Shown: piece by piece, positions 45,223-56,289 of the stretch
Position numbering within the stretch: position 1 is the stretch's first letter
Layout: every line of letters begins with the position of its first letter
Assembly (NCBI RefSeq): GCF_913777995.1
Contig: NZ_CAJYVE010000014.1
Location: 1 to 64,000, forward strand
Source of the DNA: an uncultured Pseudomonas sp.
GTDB lineage: Bacteria > Pseudomonadota > Gammaproteobacteria > Pseudomonadales > Pseudomonadaceae
Length of the DNA stretch: 64,000 bases
Direction of reading: 5' to 3'
Made by a program: the position numbers and the translations under genes
Notes under the pieces: generated by a model
Database searches by the model: none
What the model was told of the DNA's origin: nothing
The model's input: the letters and a program-made list of their open reading frames with translations, nothing else

Positions 45223-46725
45223 ATGCCTCATACCAAAGCCAAGAATTTTTCCCTGATCGCCGCGATCGATCTGGGTTCCAACAGCTTTCATATGGTTGTC
45301 GCCAAGGCCAATCAAGGCGACATCCGCATTCTTGAGCGGCTGGGAGAAAAGGTTCAACTGGCAGCGGGTATCAATGAGGAACGTCAGCTCACCGAAGAGT
45401 CCATGCAACGCGGCCTGGACTGCCTCAAGCGCTTCGCCCAACTGATCAACGGCATGCCGCTGGGCGCCGTACGGATCGTCGGCACCAACGCCCTGCGCGA
45501 AGCACGCAACCGCAACGAATTCATCCATCGCGCCGAAGCCATCCTCGGCCACCCCGTGGAAGTGATCTCCGGTCGTGAAGAGGCCCGCCTCATCTATCTG
45601 GGCGTCTCGCATACCCTTGCCGACACCCCCGGCAAGCGCCTGGTGGCCGATATCGGCGGCGGCAGTACCGAGTTCATCATCGGCCAGCGCTTCGAGCCGC
45701 TGCTGCGCGAAAGCCTGCAGATGGGCTGCGTAAGCTACACGCAGCGCTACTTCCGCGACGGCAAGATCACCCCGGCCCGCTATGCCCAGGCCTATACCGC
45801 CGCGCGCCTGGAACTGATGAGCATCGAGCAGGCCCTGCACCGCCTGAAATGGGACGAGGCGATCGGCTCGTCCGGTACCATCCGCGCCATCGGTGCCGTG
45901 CTCAAGGCCAATGGCCACGGCTCGGGCGAAGTGAACGCCGAGGGCCTGGCCTGGCTCAAGCGCCGCCTGTTCAAGCTGGGCGACATCGACAAGATCGACT
46001 TCGAAGGCATCAAGCCCGACCGCCTGGCGATTTTCCCGGCTGGCCTGGCGATTCTCGAAGCCATCTTCGACGCTCTCGAACTGCAGCGCATGGACCACTG
46101 CGAAGGCGCTCTGCGCGAAGGCGTGCTCTACGACCTGCTGGGCCGTCACCATCACGAAGACGTGCGCGAGCGCACGCTGAACTCGTTGATGGAGCGCTAC
46201 CACGTCGATATGGAGCAGGCCGCACGGGTCGAGCGCAAGGCGCTGATGGCTTTGGAGCAGGTGGCCGATGCCTGGGAATTGCAGGATGAAAACTACGCCG
46301 AGCTGCTGAGCTGGGCCGCCAAGGTGCATGAAGTGGGCCTGGACATCGCCCACTACCATTACCACAAGCACGGCGCCTACCTGATCGAACACTCCGACCT
46401 GGCCGGCTTTTCCCACGAAGACCAGCAGAAGCTGGCCCTGCTGGTGCGTGGCCACCGGCGCAACATCCCCAAGGACAAGTTCGCCGAGTTCGGCGACGAA
46501 GGCATCAAGCTGATCCGCCTGTGCGTGCTGCTGCGCTTCGCCATCCTGTTCCACCACATCCGTGGCACCCAGGAAATGCCGACCGTGGTGCTGCGCGCCG
46601 ACGGCCCGAACCTGGACGCGCAGTTCCCGGATGGCTGGCTGGAAAACAACCAGCTGACCCAGGCCGACTTCGCGCTGGAAGCGGAGTGGCTGACCCGGGT
46701 CGGGATCGTCTTCAGCGCACGGTAA
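45223..46725 (+). CDS. ppx: Exopolyphosphatase Ppx
   Basis: A 500-residue enzyme that shortens inorganic polyphosphate from its end. The actin-fold phosphate motifs are [19 protein letters not shown] and [17 protein letters not shown], and the C-terminal half is an HD-like helical domain with [19 protein letters not shown] 45223 (MPHTKAKNF) is preferred. Its 3' end overlaps that of the convergent ppk gene by 14 bp. Confidence 0.95.
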   Translation: MPHTKAKNFSLIAAIDLGSNSFHMVVAKANQGDIRILERLGEKVQLAAGINEERQLTEESMQRGLDCLKRFAQLINGMPLGAVRIVGTNALREARNRNEFIHRAEAILGHPVEVISGREEARLIYLGVSHTLADTPGKRLVADIGGGSTEFIIGQRFEPLLRESLQMGCVSYTQRYFRDGKITPARYAQAYTAARLELMSIEQALHRLKWDEAIGSSGTIRAIGAVLKANGHGSGEVNAEGLAWLKRRLFKLGDIDKIDFEGIKPDRLAIFPAGLAILEAIFDALELQRMDHCEGALREGVLYDLLGRHHHEDVRERTLNSLMERYHVDMEQAARVERKALMALEQVADAWELQDENYAELLSWAAKVHEVGLDIAHYHYHKHGAYLIEHSDLAGFSHEDQQKLALLVRGHRRNIPKDKFAEFGDEGIKLIRLCVLLRFAILFHHIRGTQEMPTVVLRADGPNLDAQFPDGWLENNQLTQADFALEAEWLTRVGIVFSAR

Positions 46726-48922
46726 GCACCGGGTTGCTCAGGCGCTCCAGCAGGGTCGCCTGGGCACTGCGGGCGTTCTGGTTGCCGGTCGGCGAACTGC
46801 GCAGGTAGCGACCGTCTGACTGCAGCAGCCAGCTGTGGGTGTTGTCGGTGAGGTACAGCTCCAGCTCCTTCTTGACCCGCAGGATCAGCTTCTTGCCCTC
46901 CACCGGGAAGCAGGTCTCGACGCGCTTGTCGAGGTTGCGCTCCATCCAGTCGGCACTGGACAGGAACATCTGCTCCTCGCCGCCATTGAGGAAGTAGTAG
47001 ACCCGCGTGTGCTCCAGGAAGCGGCCGATGATCGAACGCACCTGGATGTTGTGCGACACGCCGGCGATGCCGGGGCGCAGGCAGCACATGCCGCGCACGA
47101 TCAGGTCGATCTTCACGCCCGCCTGGCTGGCCTTGTACAGCGCGCGGATGACCTTCGGGTCGGTCAGCGAGTTGAACTTGGCGATGATGTGCGCCGGCTT
47201 GCCCTCGATGGCGAACTGCGTCTCCCGGGCAATCATGTCGAGAATGCCCTTCTTGAGGGTGAACGGCGCGTGCAGCAGCTTCTTCATGCGCAGGGTCTTG
47301 CCCATGCCGATCAGCTGGCTGAACAGCTTGGACACGTCCTCGCACAGTGCGTCGTCGGAGGTCAGCATGCTGTAGTCGGTGTACAGCCGCGCGTTGCCGG
47401 CATGGTAGTTACCCGTCCCCAGGTGTGCGTAGCGCACGATTTCCCCGGCTTCGCGACGCAGAATCAACATCATCTTGGAGTGGGTCTTGAAGCCCACCAC
47501 GCCGTAGATCACCACCGCACCGGCAGCCTGCAGGCGGCTGGCCAGCTGCAGGTTCGATTCTTCGTCGAAACGCGCGCGCAGCTCGATGACCGCCGTGACT
47601 TCCTTGCCGTTGCGCGCGGCATCCACCAGCGCGTCGACGATCTCGGAGTTGGCACCGCTGCGGTACAGGGTCTGGCGCACCGCGAGCACGTGTGGATCCT
47701 TGGCGGCCTGGCGCAGCAGGTCGACCACCGGCGTGAAGGACTCGAACGGGTGCAGCAGCAGCACGTCCTGCTTGCGGATCACGCTGAACAGGTTGTCGCT
47801 GTTCTGCAGCAGCTTGGGAATCGCCGGCGTGAACGGCGGATGTTGCAGCTCGGGGTGGCTGTCCAGGCCGGTGATACTGAACAGGCGGGTGAGGTTGACC
47901 GGGCCATTGACCTGATACAGCTCCGATTCGGTCAGGCTGAACTGCTTGAGCAGGTAGTCCGACAGGTGTTTCGGGCAGGTATCGGCCACTTCCAGGCGCA
48001 CCGCATCGCCATACCGACGCGAGAACAGCTCGCCGCGCAGGGCGCGGGCCAGGTCTTCGACGTCTTCGGAGTCCAGCGCCAGGTCGGCGTTACGGGTCAG
48101 GCGGAACTGATAGCAGCCCTTGACCTTCATGCCTTGGAACAGGTCGTCGGCATGCGCGTGGATCATCGACGACAGGAACACGAAGTTGTCGCCCGGCCCG
48201 CCGACGTCTTCGGGCACCTTGATGACCCGTGGCAGCAGGCGCGGTGCTGGGATGATCGCCAGACCCGAGTCGCGACCGAAGGCGTCCACGCCCTCCAGCT
48301 CGACGATGAAGTTCAGGCTCTTGTTGACCAGCAAGGGGAACGGGTGGGTCGGGTCGAGACCGATCGGGGTGATGATCGGCGCGATTTCGTCACGGAAATA
48401 GCGACGCACCCAGGTCTTGAGCTTGGTGGTCCAGTAGCGGCGACGGATGAAGCGCACCTGGTGCTTTTCCAGTTCGGGCAGCAGCACGTCATTGAGGATC
48501 GCGTACTGACGGTCGACCTGCTCGTGAACCAGTTCGCTGATGCGCGCCAGCGCCTGGTGCGGCTGCAGGCCGTCGGCACCGGCCTGTTCGCGGGCGAAAT
48601 TGATCTGCTTCTTGAGACCCGCGACGCGGATCTCGAAGAATTCGTCGAGGTTGCTGGAGAAGATCAGCAGGAACTTCAGCCTTTCCAGAAGGGGGTAGGA
48701 CTCATCCAGCGCCTGCTCGAGCACCCGGATGTTGAACTGCAACTGCGACAGCTCGCGGTGGATGTACAGGCTGCTGTCATCCAGGTTCGGCACGACGATG
48801 GCAGGCGCTGCAGCCACGGGAGGCTCCACGACCTGCGGAGTTTCAACGGCAGGCTCAACCACGGGTGTAGCCTCCTGAACATCGACTTCTACAGTGGCTT
48901 GGGTGAGTCCTTCGGTATTCAT
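46712..48922 (-). CDS. ppk: Polyphosphate kinase Ppk1
   Basis: A 736-residue enzyme that makes polyphosphate from ATP, with an autophosphorylated His. It has the N-terminal [19 protein letters not shown], and the catalytic region [20 protein letters not shown] with its active His. An N-terminal extension of about 45 residues ([20 protein letters not shown]) precedes the enzyme core. It is transcribed with hemB, 20 bp upstream, and convergent on ppx, so the two opposing polyP enzymes meet tail to tail. Confidence 0.95.
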   Translation of the reverse strand: MNTEGLTQATVEVDVQEATPVVEPAVETPQVVEPPVAAAPAIVVPNLDDSSLYIHRELSQLQFNIRVLEQALDESYPLLERLKFLLIFSSNLDEFFEIRVAGLKKQINFAREQAGADGLQPHQALARISELVHEQVDRQYAILNDVLLPELEKHQVRFIRRRYWTTKLKTWVRRYFRDEIAPIITPIGLDPTHPFPLLVNKSLNFIVELEGVDAFGRDSGLAIIPAPRLLPRVIKVPEDVGGPGDNFVFLSSMIHAHADDLFQGMKVKGCYQFRLTRNADLALDSEDVEDLARALRGELFSRRYGDAVRLEVADTCPKHLSDYLLKQFSLTESELYQVNGPVNLTRLFSITGLDSHPELQHPPFTPAIPKLLQNSDNLFSVIRKQDVLLLHPFESFTPVVDLLRQAAKDPHVLAVRQTLYRSGANSEIVDALVDAARNGKEVTAVIELRARFDEESNLQLASRLQAAGAVVIYGVVGFKTHSKMMLILRREAGEIVRYAHLGTGNYHAGNARLYTDYSMLTSDDALCEDVSKLFSQLIGMGKTLRMKKLLHAPFTLKKGILDMIARETQFAIEGKPAHIIAKFNSLTDPKVIRALYKASQAGVKIDLIVRGMCCLRPGIAGVSHNIQVRSIIGRFLEHTRVYYFLNGGEEQMFLSSADWMERNLDKRVETCFPVEGKKLILRVKKELELYLTDNTHSWLLQSDGRYLRSSPTGNQNARSAQATLLERLSNPVLTVR

Positions 48923-48942
48923 GAACGTTCCTGTGAGGGAGG

Positions 48943-50007
<1,065 letters not shown>

Positions 50008-50184
50008 TTATGACCAATGTGTGACACTTTAAGTGCAATGTGCGACTCAAGGCCGCAGCAGAGCGGCTGGCGTATTTTGCACGACTATGGTTGTAACATT
50101 CTTTAACCTACAGACGCACACCGACGCTTTCCAGTTTGCCTTGCGCGGGTTAGGCTGCGTCCTCATTTCGCCAGCACCCAGACA

Positions 50185-50814
50185 ATGCTCCAGAATTTTC
50201 TCAACGATTTCGGCTATCTGGCCCTGTTCATCGGCACCTTCTTCGAAGGCGAAACCATTCTGGTTCTGGCCGGTTTCCTGGCTTTTCGTGGCTACATGGA
50301 CCTCAATATGGTCATGATCGTCGCGTTCTGTGGGAGCTACGCTGGCGACCAGCTGTGGTATTTCATGGGTCGCCGCCACGGGCGCCGGATCCTCGCCCGC
50401 AAGCCGCGCTGGCAGGCCATGGGCGACCGGGCGCTGCGCTTGGTGCGCAAGCATCCCGACCTCTGGGTTCTGAGTTTCCGCTTTGTCTACGGCCTGCGCA
50501 CGGTAATGCCCGTGGCCATCGGCCTGTCCGGCTATCCGCCAGGACGCTACCTGCTGCTCAATGGCATCGGTGCTGCGGTATGGGCCATAGCCCTGGCGGC
50601 CGCCGCCTATCACTTCGGCTCCTTCATGGAAGGCTTGCTGGGCAATATCAAGAAGTACGAGATGTGGGTGCTCGGCGGCCTGCTGGTGATCGGTCTGGCC
50701 CTGTGGCTGCGCCGGCGTATCCGTACCGCACGCCTGGCCCGCGAAGAGAAGCTGGCAGCCGCCTCCGGTGCAGCCCTGCAAGCCGACACGCTCGACAAGA
50801 AAACCGACGATTAA
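50185..50814 (+). CDS. DedA family membrane protein
   Basis: A 209-residue inner-membrane protein with about five helices. The FETILVLAGFLA-type motif (FEGETILVLAGFLAFRGYMD) and FRFVYGLRTVMPVAIGLSG are DedA signatures; members move phospholipids or undecaprenyl phosphate across the membrane. Divergent from hemB across about 230 bp, followed by elbB. Confidence 0.9.
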   Translation: MLQNFLNDFGYLALFIGTFFEGETILVLAGFLAFRGYMDLNMVMIVAFCGSYAGDQLWYFMGRRHGRRILARKPRWQAMGDRALRLVRKHPDLWVLSFRFVYGLRTVMPVAIGLSGYPPGRYLLLNGIGAAVWAIALAAAAYHFGSFMEGLLGNIKKYEMWVLGGLLVIGLALWLRRRIRTARLAREEKLAAASGAALQADTLDKKTDD

Positions 50815-50924
50815 CCCCCGCGGCCGACCCTGCCGGGTTGGCCCACTGAACGCCCGCCTGCTGATACGATCCCATGTTTCATATGCCCGCCACCCGGTCG
50901 GGCCTGAGACGGAGAGTGTCGCCG

Positions 50925-51599
50925 ATGACCAAGAAAGTAGCCGTAATCCTGTCCGGCTGCGGTGTCTACGATGGAGCAGAGATCCACGAAAGCGTCCTGA
51001 CCCTGCTGCGCCTGGACCAGCGCGGCGTAACGACGCAATGCTTCGCCCCCGACATCCCGCAGCTGCATGTCATCAACCACCTGACCGGCAACCCCAGCGC
51101 AGAGACACGTAATGTACTGGTGGAGTCTGCACGCATCGCCCGTGGCGCGGTTCAAGACGTGCGCGAGGCCCGCGCCGAAGACTTCGACGCGGTGATCGTC
51201 CCCGGTGGCTTCGGCTCAGCCAAGAACCTTTCCAATCTGGCCAGCGAAGGTGCCGCCTGCCAGGTGCAGCCCGACGTATTGAACCTGCTGCAGTCCTTTG
51301 CCGCCGCCGGCAAGCCGGTCGGGCTGATCTGCATCACCCCGGCGCTGGCCGCCAAGATCTACGGCGAAGGCGTCATCAGCACCATCGGCAACGATCCCGA
51401 CACCGCTGCGGCGATCATCCAGATGGGCGGTGTGCATCAGGATTGCCACGTCGAAGATATCGTTGAAGACGCCGAACGTCGCCTGGTCAGCACACCGGCC
51501 TACATGCTCGCCGGCAGCATCAGTGAGGCGGCCGCCGGCATCAACAAGCTGGTCGACCGCATCGTCGAACTCACCCACGAGCACGACGACGCGGCCTGA
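50925..51599 (+). CDS. elbB: Isoprenoid biosynthesis glyoxalase-like protein ElbB
   Basis: A 224-residue DJ-1/ThiJ-superfamily protein; E. coli ElbB has weak glyoxalase activity and was linked to isoprenoid production. It begins KKVAVILSGCGVYDGAEIHE, has the cysteine of the nucleophile elbow in GLICITPALAAKIYGEG, and ends DRIVELTHEHDD. ATG 50925 follows GGAGAG, and replaces a longer open start. Convergent with the FTR1 gene. Confidence 0.92.
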   Translation: MTKKVAVILSGCGVYDGAEIHESVLTLLRLDQRGVTTQCFAPDIPQLHVINHLTGNPSAETRNVLVESARIARGAVQDVREARAEDFDAVIVPGGFGSAKNLSNLASEGAACQVQPDVLNLLQSFAAAGKPVGLICITPALAAKIYGEGVISTIGNDPDTAAAIIQMGGVHQDCHVEDIVEDAERRLVSTPAYMLAGSISEAAAGINKLVDRIVELTHEHDDAA

Positions 51600-51609
51600 G
51601 CACCACGCC

Positions 51610-53499
51610 TCAGACCTGGGCGCGGCGCTCCTGCAGGCGGCTGCGCCCGTACAGCACCACGATGGCCAGCAAGGCCAGCGCCTGGGCGCTCAGCGACCAG
51701 GCATCGGCATGGATGCCCAGCCAGTCGAATTCGAAGAAATTCACCGGATGGGTGCCGAAGATGCCGGCTTCCTGCAATGCCTTGACGCCATGCCCGGCGA
51801 ACACCACCGAAAGCGCGCACAACAGCGCGGCATTGATCGAGAAGAACAGCGCCAGCGGCAGCTTCGCCGAGCCACGCAGGATCACCCAGGCCAGCCCCAG
51901 CAGCAGCACCAGTGCCGTGGCGCCGCCCGCCAGTACGGCATTGTGGCCAGCCGGGCCGGCCTGCAGCCACAAGGTTTCGTAGAACAGGATCACCTCGAAC
52001 AGCTCGCGATACACCGAGAAGAACGCCAGCACCGCGAAGCCGAAACGCCCGCCGCCACTGACCAGGCTGCTCTTGACGTAGTCCTGCCAGGCTGCCGCGT
52101 GGCGTCGGTCGTGCATCCACACGCCGAGCCACAGCACCATCACGCTGGCGAACAACGCCGTGGCCCCCTCCAGCAGCTCGCGCTGCGCGCCGCTGACGTC
52201 GATCACATAGGCGGCCAGCGCCCAGGTGCCCAGGCCGGCCAACAAGGCCAGCCCCCAGCCAACGTTGACGCTGCGCACCGCCGACTCCTGGCCGGTGTTG
52301 CGCAGGAAGGCAAGAATCGCGGCGAGCACCAGAATCGCCTCCAGGCCCTCGCGCAGCAGGATCAGCAGGCCGGAAATGAAGCTCAGCGATACGCTCAGGC
52401 CATCGCCGCCCAGCGCCTCGGCACTGGCCTGCAGCTTGACCTTGGCCAGGTCGAGGCGTTGCTTCACCTGCTCTTGGGGCAGGCCGTCCTGCACCGCCTG
52501 ACGGTAGGCCATCAGCGACTTCTCGGTGTCCTTGCGCAGCGCGGCATCGACGTTGTCCAGCGAGCTTTCCACCAGCTCGAAGCCTTCCAGATAAGCGGCC
52601 ACCGACAGGTCGTAGGCCTGGTCACGGTCACCGCTGGCATAGGCCGCCAGGCTCTTGTCCAGGGTGCTGCGCGTGTAGTCCAGCAATTGCGCTGGGCCGC
52701 GCTGGGCCTGGGGTGGCTTGGCGCGCTGCACGCGGAATGCCGCGGCAGCCTGCGGGCCGTCGCTGGCTTCCACCTCGGCCGGGGTCTGGCGAGCCAGCTC
52801 GGCAATGTTCCAGGTCTTGTCGGCTGCCGCCGTGGCCGGCGCACTGAAACTGGCGATGTACACAGCAAGGTCCCAGCGCTGGCGCTCGTCCAGCAGCTCG
52901 GCGAAGGCCGGCATGTCAGTACCGCTCACTCCCAACCCCACTGTGTTGTAGAGGTCATAGAGGCTCAGACGGCCCATGCGCACGGCATCGCGCAGGTTCG
53001 ACGGCGCCGGGTCCAGGCCGATTCCCGCCGGCCCATCGCCCGCACCGCTGTCACCATGGCAGACCGAGCAGGTCTGAGCGTAGAGCGGTGCGCCCCGGGC
53101 CGGGTCCGGCGTGATCAGCGGCGCCTGGCTGACCTCATACAGGGCCGCCAGGCTGGCACCCAACTGGCGCGCCTGGCGGGCCACCAGAGCACCGTCCTCA
53201 TGACTGGCCACGGCCTGCTGCAGGTCAGCGACCCCGCGCTCCAGCGCATCACGCCCGGCACGCGCCGGCAGCCCGTTCACCAGTCCGTGCAGTGCGCCCA
53301 GAAACTCGACCTGCTCGCGATACTCGCTATCTTCGACCACCTTGCCGTCGGCCACGGTGGCCGGGTAATCGGCGGCGATGTAGTCGAGCAGGTGCAGTGC
53401 TTGAGCGGCGCCCTCGACAGGCTCGGCCAGCAGGCTGGAACTGAACAGCGCCAATACCGGCAGCAGCAGCCAGCCCAGGAAACGGGCAGGGAACGACAT
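51610..53499 (-). CDS. Cytochrome c-FTR1 iron permease fusion
   Basis: A 629-residue protein with a signal peptide (MSFPARFLGWLLLPVLALFS), a cytochrome c domain with the heme motif CSVCHGDSGAG and probable Met ligand GTDMPAFAELL, a helical linker, and a C-terminal seven-helix FTR1 permease carrying two REXXE iron motifs (REGLEAILVL, RELFEVILFYE). Iron oxidation coupled to uptake is plausible. ATG 53499 is preferred; a Fur-box-like sequence overlaps its ribosome site. Convergent with elbB, 10 bp apart. Confidence 0.9.
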   Translation of the reverse strand: MSFPARFLGWLLLPVLALFSSSLLAEPVEGAAQALHLLDYIAADYPATVADGKVVEDSEYREQVEFLGALHGLVNGLPARAGRDALERGVADLQQAVASHEDGALVARQARQLGASLAALYEVSQAPLITPDPARGAPLYAQTCSVCHGDSGAGDGPAGIGLDPAPSNLRDAVRMGRLSLYDLYNTVGLGVSGTDMPAFAELLDERQRWDLAVYIASFSAPATAAADKTWNIAELARQTPAEVEASDGPQAAAAFRVQRAKPPQAQRGPAQLLDYTRSTLDKSLAAYASGDRDQAYDLSVAAYLEGFELVESSLDNVDAALRKDTEKSLMAYRQAVQDGLPQEQVKQRLDLAKVKLQASAEALGGDGLSVSLSFISGLLILLREGLEAILVLAAILAFLRNTGQESAVRSVNVGWGLALLAGLGTWALAAYVIDVSGAQRELLEGATALFASVMVLWLGVWMHDRRHAAAWQDYVKSSLVSGGGRFGFAVLAFFSVYRELFEVILFYETLWLQAGPAGHNAVLAGGATALVLLLGLAWVILRGSAKLPLALFFSINAALLCALSVVFAGHGVKALQEAGIFGTHPVNFFEFDWLGIHADAWSLSAQALALLAIVVLYGRSRLQERRAQV

Positions 53500-53517
53500 G
53501 AAATGATTCTCAATGGA
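53499..53517 (-). promoter_or_regulatory. Fur-box-like sequence at the FTR1 fusion start
   Basis: On the minus strand TCCATTGAGAATCATTTCA matches the Fur consensus at 11 of 19 positions, including GAGAATCATT, and ends at the start codon. Confidence 0.55.
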
Positions 53518-53639
53518 TGGCAAAGCCGAGCATTGTTCCCTTACATCCGACGCTGCTCAAGACTCTGAGTGAATATTTGTGACAAAAAATTACATCCGCG
53601 TCGTCCGCCGCTCGCGACTAGTCCAAAGGCACTAGCACA

Positions 53640-53655
53640 GGTGAGCTAGCTCACA
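53640..53655. promoter_or_regulatory. Crp/Vfr-like palindrome
   Basis: GGTGA-GCTAGC-TCACA matches TGTGA-N6-TCACA with one mismatch; the inner GTGAGCTAGCTCAC is perfectly symmetric. It lies about 50 bp upstream of the -35 of the COG3014 promoter. Confidence 0.5.
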
Positions 53656-53704
53656 TTCCGCTCATCTGAAAGCCCAGCACCTCCGGAACAAGGACAAATA
53701 TCCG

Positions 53705-53732
53705 TTGTCATCGCCAGCCCGCCGCTTATAAT
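53705..53732 (+). promoter_or_regulatory. Sigma-70 promoter of the lipoprotein operon
   Basis: TTGTCA at 53705-53710 and TATAAT at 53727-53732 with a 16-base spacer, 140 bp before the COG3014 start. Confidence 0.75.
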
Positions 53733-53872
53733 CCCGCGCTTCCGCACCTTCCAGGGCCGCTCGGCTCCGGCATACGGACATCATTCAGGCAGCCCGCACG
53801 CGCCTGGCCATGGGACTGGCATAGCGGGTCACCCTGATTCTCGCCATCGATTTTCAGGGATTGGAACGCTCC

Positions 53873-55264
53873 ATGTCTTCTCGCGCCCTTACCGCCCTCG
53901 CACTGTTCGCCGCTGTCCAGCTGGCAGGCTGCTCCGCCTTCCGCAGCTACGACACCGAACTGAAGGAAACCAACCAGCAGCTCACCGCCGGCAACATCGT
54001 CGGTGCCCTGGCCACGCTGGAAAAGAACAACACCAGTGCCGACAAGGACCTGCTCTACTACTTCGAGAAGGGCGAACTGCTGCGCGCCAAGGGCGACCTG
54101 GACGGTAGCCAGGCGGCCTGGCACTCCGCCGACCGGGTGATCTACACCTGGGAGGAATCGGTCAAGCTCGACGCCGACAAGTACCTGGCGCAGTTCGGCA
54201 GCTTCCTGGTCAACGACAAGGTGCGTCGCTACGAAGGCTACGACTACGAAAAGGTCATGCTGACCACGCAGATGGCCCTCAACCTGCTGGCACGCAACGA
54301 CTTCGACGGTGCCCGCACCGAAATCAAGAAGACCCACGAACGCGAAGCGGTGATCGCCGAGCTGCGTGACAAGGAATACCTCAAGAGCGAGCAGGAGGCC
54401 CAGCGCCAGGGCGTCACCACTCAGTTCAAGGACCTGCAGGGCTACCCTGTGGCGTCGCTGGACGCTCCGGAAGTGGTCAACCTGAAGAACAGCTACCAGA
54501 GCGCGTTCAGCCATTACCTGTCCGGCTTCGTCTACGAGGCCCTGGGCGAGAAAGGCCTGGCCGCACCGGGTTACCGCAAGGCCGTTGAACTGCGCCCCAA
54601 CACCCCGCTGCTCGAAGACGCACTGAAGAAACTCGACGCCGACGCCGGCAAGAACGGCGACAGCGAAGTACTGCTGGTGGTACAGAGCGGCTTCGCGCCG
54701 GCCCGCGACTCGGTACGCGTCCCGCTGCCACTGCCGATCAGCGGCAACCTGGTCATCACCCCGCTGTCGTTCCCGGTGATCCGTGCCGACAGCAGCACGC
54801 CGAGCTTCGATCAGGTATCGCTGAACGGCAAGCCGCTGAATCTGACCCTGCTCAACAGCACCACCGACATGTCGCGCCGCGCCCTGCGTGACGACATGCC
54901 GGGCATCATAGTACGCACCACGGTACGCGCCATCAGCCGTGGCGTGGCGCAGAAGAAGCTCAACGAAGTGAACCCGCTGGCCGGCCTGGCGGTGGGCATC
55001 GCTTCGGCGATCACCGAAGGCGCCGACACCCGCACCTGGCGCACCCTGCCGGACCGCACCCTGGTGGCGCGCATTCGCCTGCCGCAAGGCCAGCACCAGG
55101 TGGTATTGCCCAATGCCCTGGGCGGCTCGCAGGTGCAGTTCAAGATCGACAAGCCTTACCAGGTCGTCGCCGTGCGCGCCCTGGGCAACCAGGTGTACGC
55201 CGACGGTCAGATCGCCCAGGTCATCCCGACCAACGCGCCGCAAGCCATCGCTGTAGCCAAGTAA
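53873..55264 (+). CDS. COG3014 family lipoprotein
   Basis: A 463-residue outer-membrane or periplasmic lipoprotein with a type II signal peptide ending VQLAGCSAF. The body contains TPR-like helices (ETNQQLTAGNIVGALATLEK, LLYYFEKGELLRAKGDLDG, EALGEKGLAAPGYRKAVEL) and a C-terminal part rich in beta strands. The function is unknown. First gene of a four-gene operon with ycfL, lpoB-like and CsgG/LpoB-like genes, suggesting one envelope complex. Confidence 0.88.
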   Translation: MSSRALTALALFAAVQLAGCSAFRSYDTELKETNQQLTAGNIVGALATLEKNNTSADKDLLYYFEKGELLRAKGDLDGSQAAWHSADRVIYTWEESVKLDADKYLAQFGSFLVNDKVRRYEGYDYEKVMLTTQMALNLLARNDFDGARTEIKKTHEREAVIAELRDKEYLKSEQEAQRQGVTTQFKDLQGYPVASLDAPEVVNLKNSYQSAFSHYLSGFVYEALGEKGLAAPGYRKAVELRPNTPLLEDALKKLDADAGKNGDSEVLLVVQSGFAPARDSVRVPLPLPISGNLVITPLSFPVIRADSSTPSFDQVSLNGKPLNLTLLNSTTDMSRRALRDDMPGIIVRTTVRAISRGVAQKKLNEVNPLAGLAVGIASAITEGADTRTWRTLPDRTLVARIRLPQGQHQVVLPNALGGSQVQFKIDKPYQVVAVRALGNQVYADGQIAQVIPTNAPQAIAVAK

Positions 55265-55285
55265 ACCTTCGACGGAGACTCCGCA

Positions 55286-55657
55286 ATGCGTACCAAGATC
55301 CTCGCCGCCCTGGCCCTGGCGCTGCTCGCCGGTTGCGCCACCCCGCCGCCACCGGCGCCTGGCAGCGCGGCCAGCAAGATCGTGCCCATGGGCGACTTCA
55401 AGAACATCGAAGTCGGCGCCATTCGCGTCGCCCGCGAAAACGGCTTCCTGACCGTCAAGGCGCAGCTGAGCAACACCAGCAGCCGCAACAAGACCCTGTA
55501 CTACCGCTTTGCCTGGCTGGGCAACGATGGCTTCCCGGTGGCCGATGAAGAAACCTGGAAAACCCTGCCCCTGTACGGCTCGCAGAGCGTCGTGCTGCCC
55601 GGTATCGCACCCGTGCCACGGGCCACTGACTTCCGCATCGAAGTCAACACGCCTTGA
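55286..55657 (+). CDS. YcfL-like lipoprotein (DUF1425)
   Basis: A 123-residue lipoprotein with signal peptide MRTKILAALALALLAG and a lipobox ending LLAGCATPP. The proline-rich start of the mature part is followed by an Ig-like beta domain (LTVKAQLSNTSSRNKTLYYR, then FAWLGNDGFPVADEETWK). E. coli ycfL sits beside lpoB, matching the next gene here. Overlaps the following frame slightly at the stop. Confidence 0.85.
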   Translation: MRTKILAALALALLAGCATPPPPAPGSAASKIVPMGDFKNIEVGAIRVARENGFLTVKAQLSNTSSRNKTLYYRFAWLGNDGFPVADEETWKTLPLYGSQSVVLPGIAPVPRATDFRIEVNTP

Positions 55658-55695
55658 TCCGTTTTCCCTTTTGCCAAGTTGAAGAGAACACCCGC

Positions 55696-56286
55696 ATGTC
55701 CTTTATCCGCCTTTGCTCCATCGCCGCCATCGCCCTGCTGGCCACCGGCTGCGCCAACAACTCCCCGACCCTGGGCAGCAAGAACATCAGCTACGGCGAC
55801 ACCAAGGCCGTCGAGACCGTGACCAACGAGTTCGGCTCCACCGACCTGCAGATGATCGCTGAAAGCATGACCCGCTCGCTGGCCCAGTCCGGCGTGCTGC
55901 AAGGCCGCCCGGTGGTGCAGGTCTATGACGTGAAGAACAAGACCAGCGAGTACATCGATACCCGCGAGATCACCACTACCATCAAGACCCAGCTGATGAA
56001 GAGCGGCACCGCACGCTTCGCCAGCGATAACAACCAGATGCAGAACCAGGTCGACCAGCTCAAACTGCAGAACCAGAGCGGCCTGTACAAGAACTCCACC
56101 GTCGCCAAGACCGGCAACATGATCGCCGCCAAGTACCGCCTGGAAGGCGCGATCAGCTCGATCGTCAAGCGCAGCAGCGACTACAAGGACGTCTACTACA
56201 AATTCAGCCTGCAACTGATCGACGTCGAGAGCGGTCTGGCCGAGTGGATGGACGAGAAAGAAATCCGCAAGACCACGGAGCGCTAA
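55696..56286 (+). CDS. LpoB-like penicillin-binding protein activator
   Basis: A 196-residue lipoprotein with signal MSFIRLCSIAAIALLATG and lipid Cys in ATGCANNS. The globular part (VETVTNEFGSTDLQMIAESM, YDVKNKTSEYIDTREITTTI) has the TolB-N-like fold of E. coli LpoB, which activates PBP1B from the outer membrane. ATG 55696 is preferred to an upstream start that lies in ycfL. It lacks the long disordered Pro-rich tail of enterobacterial LpoB. Confidence 0.85.
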   Translation: MSFIRLCSIAAIALLATGCANNSPTLGSKNISYGDTKAVETVTNEFGSTDLQMIAESMTRSLAQSGVLQGRPVVQVYDVKNKTSEYIDTREITTTIKTQLMKSGTARFASDNNQMQNQVDQLKLQNQSGLYKNSTVAKTGNMIAAKYRLEGAISSIVKRSSDYKDVYYKFSLQLIDVESGLAEWMDEKEIRKTTER

Positions 56287-56289
56287 GCG

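Larger units (their letters stand above)
53518..53872. other. Divergent region between the FTR1 and COG3014 genes
   Basis: 355 bp with a Crp/Vfr-like palindrome (53640-53655) and the COG3014 promoter (53705-53732), leaving a roughly 135-base 5' leader. No gene seen. Confidence 0.75.
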
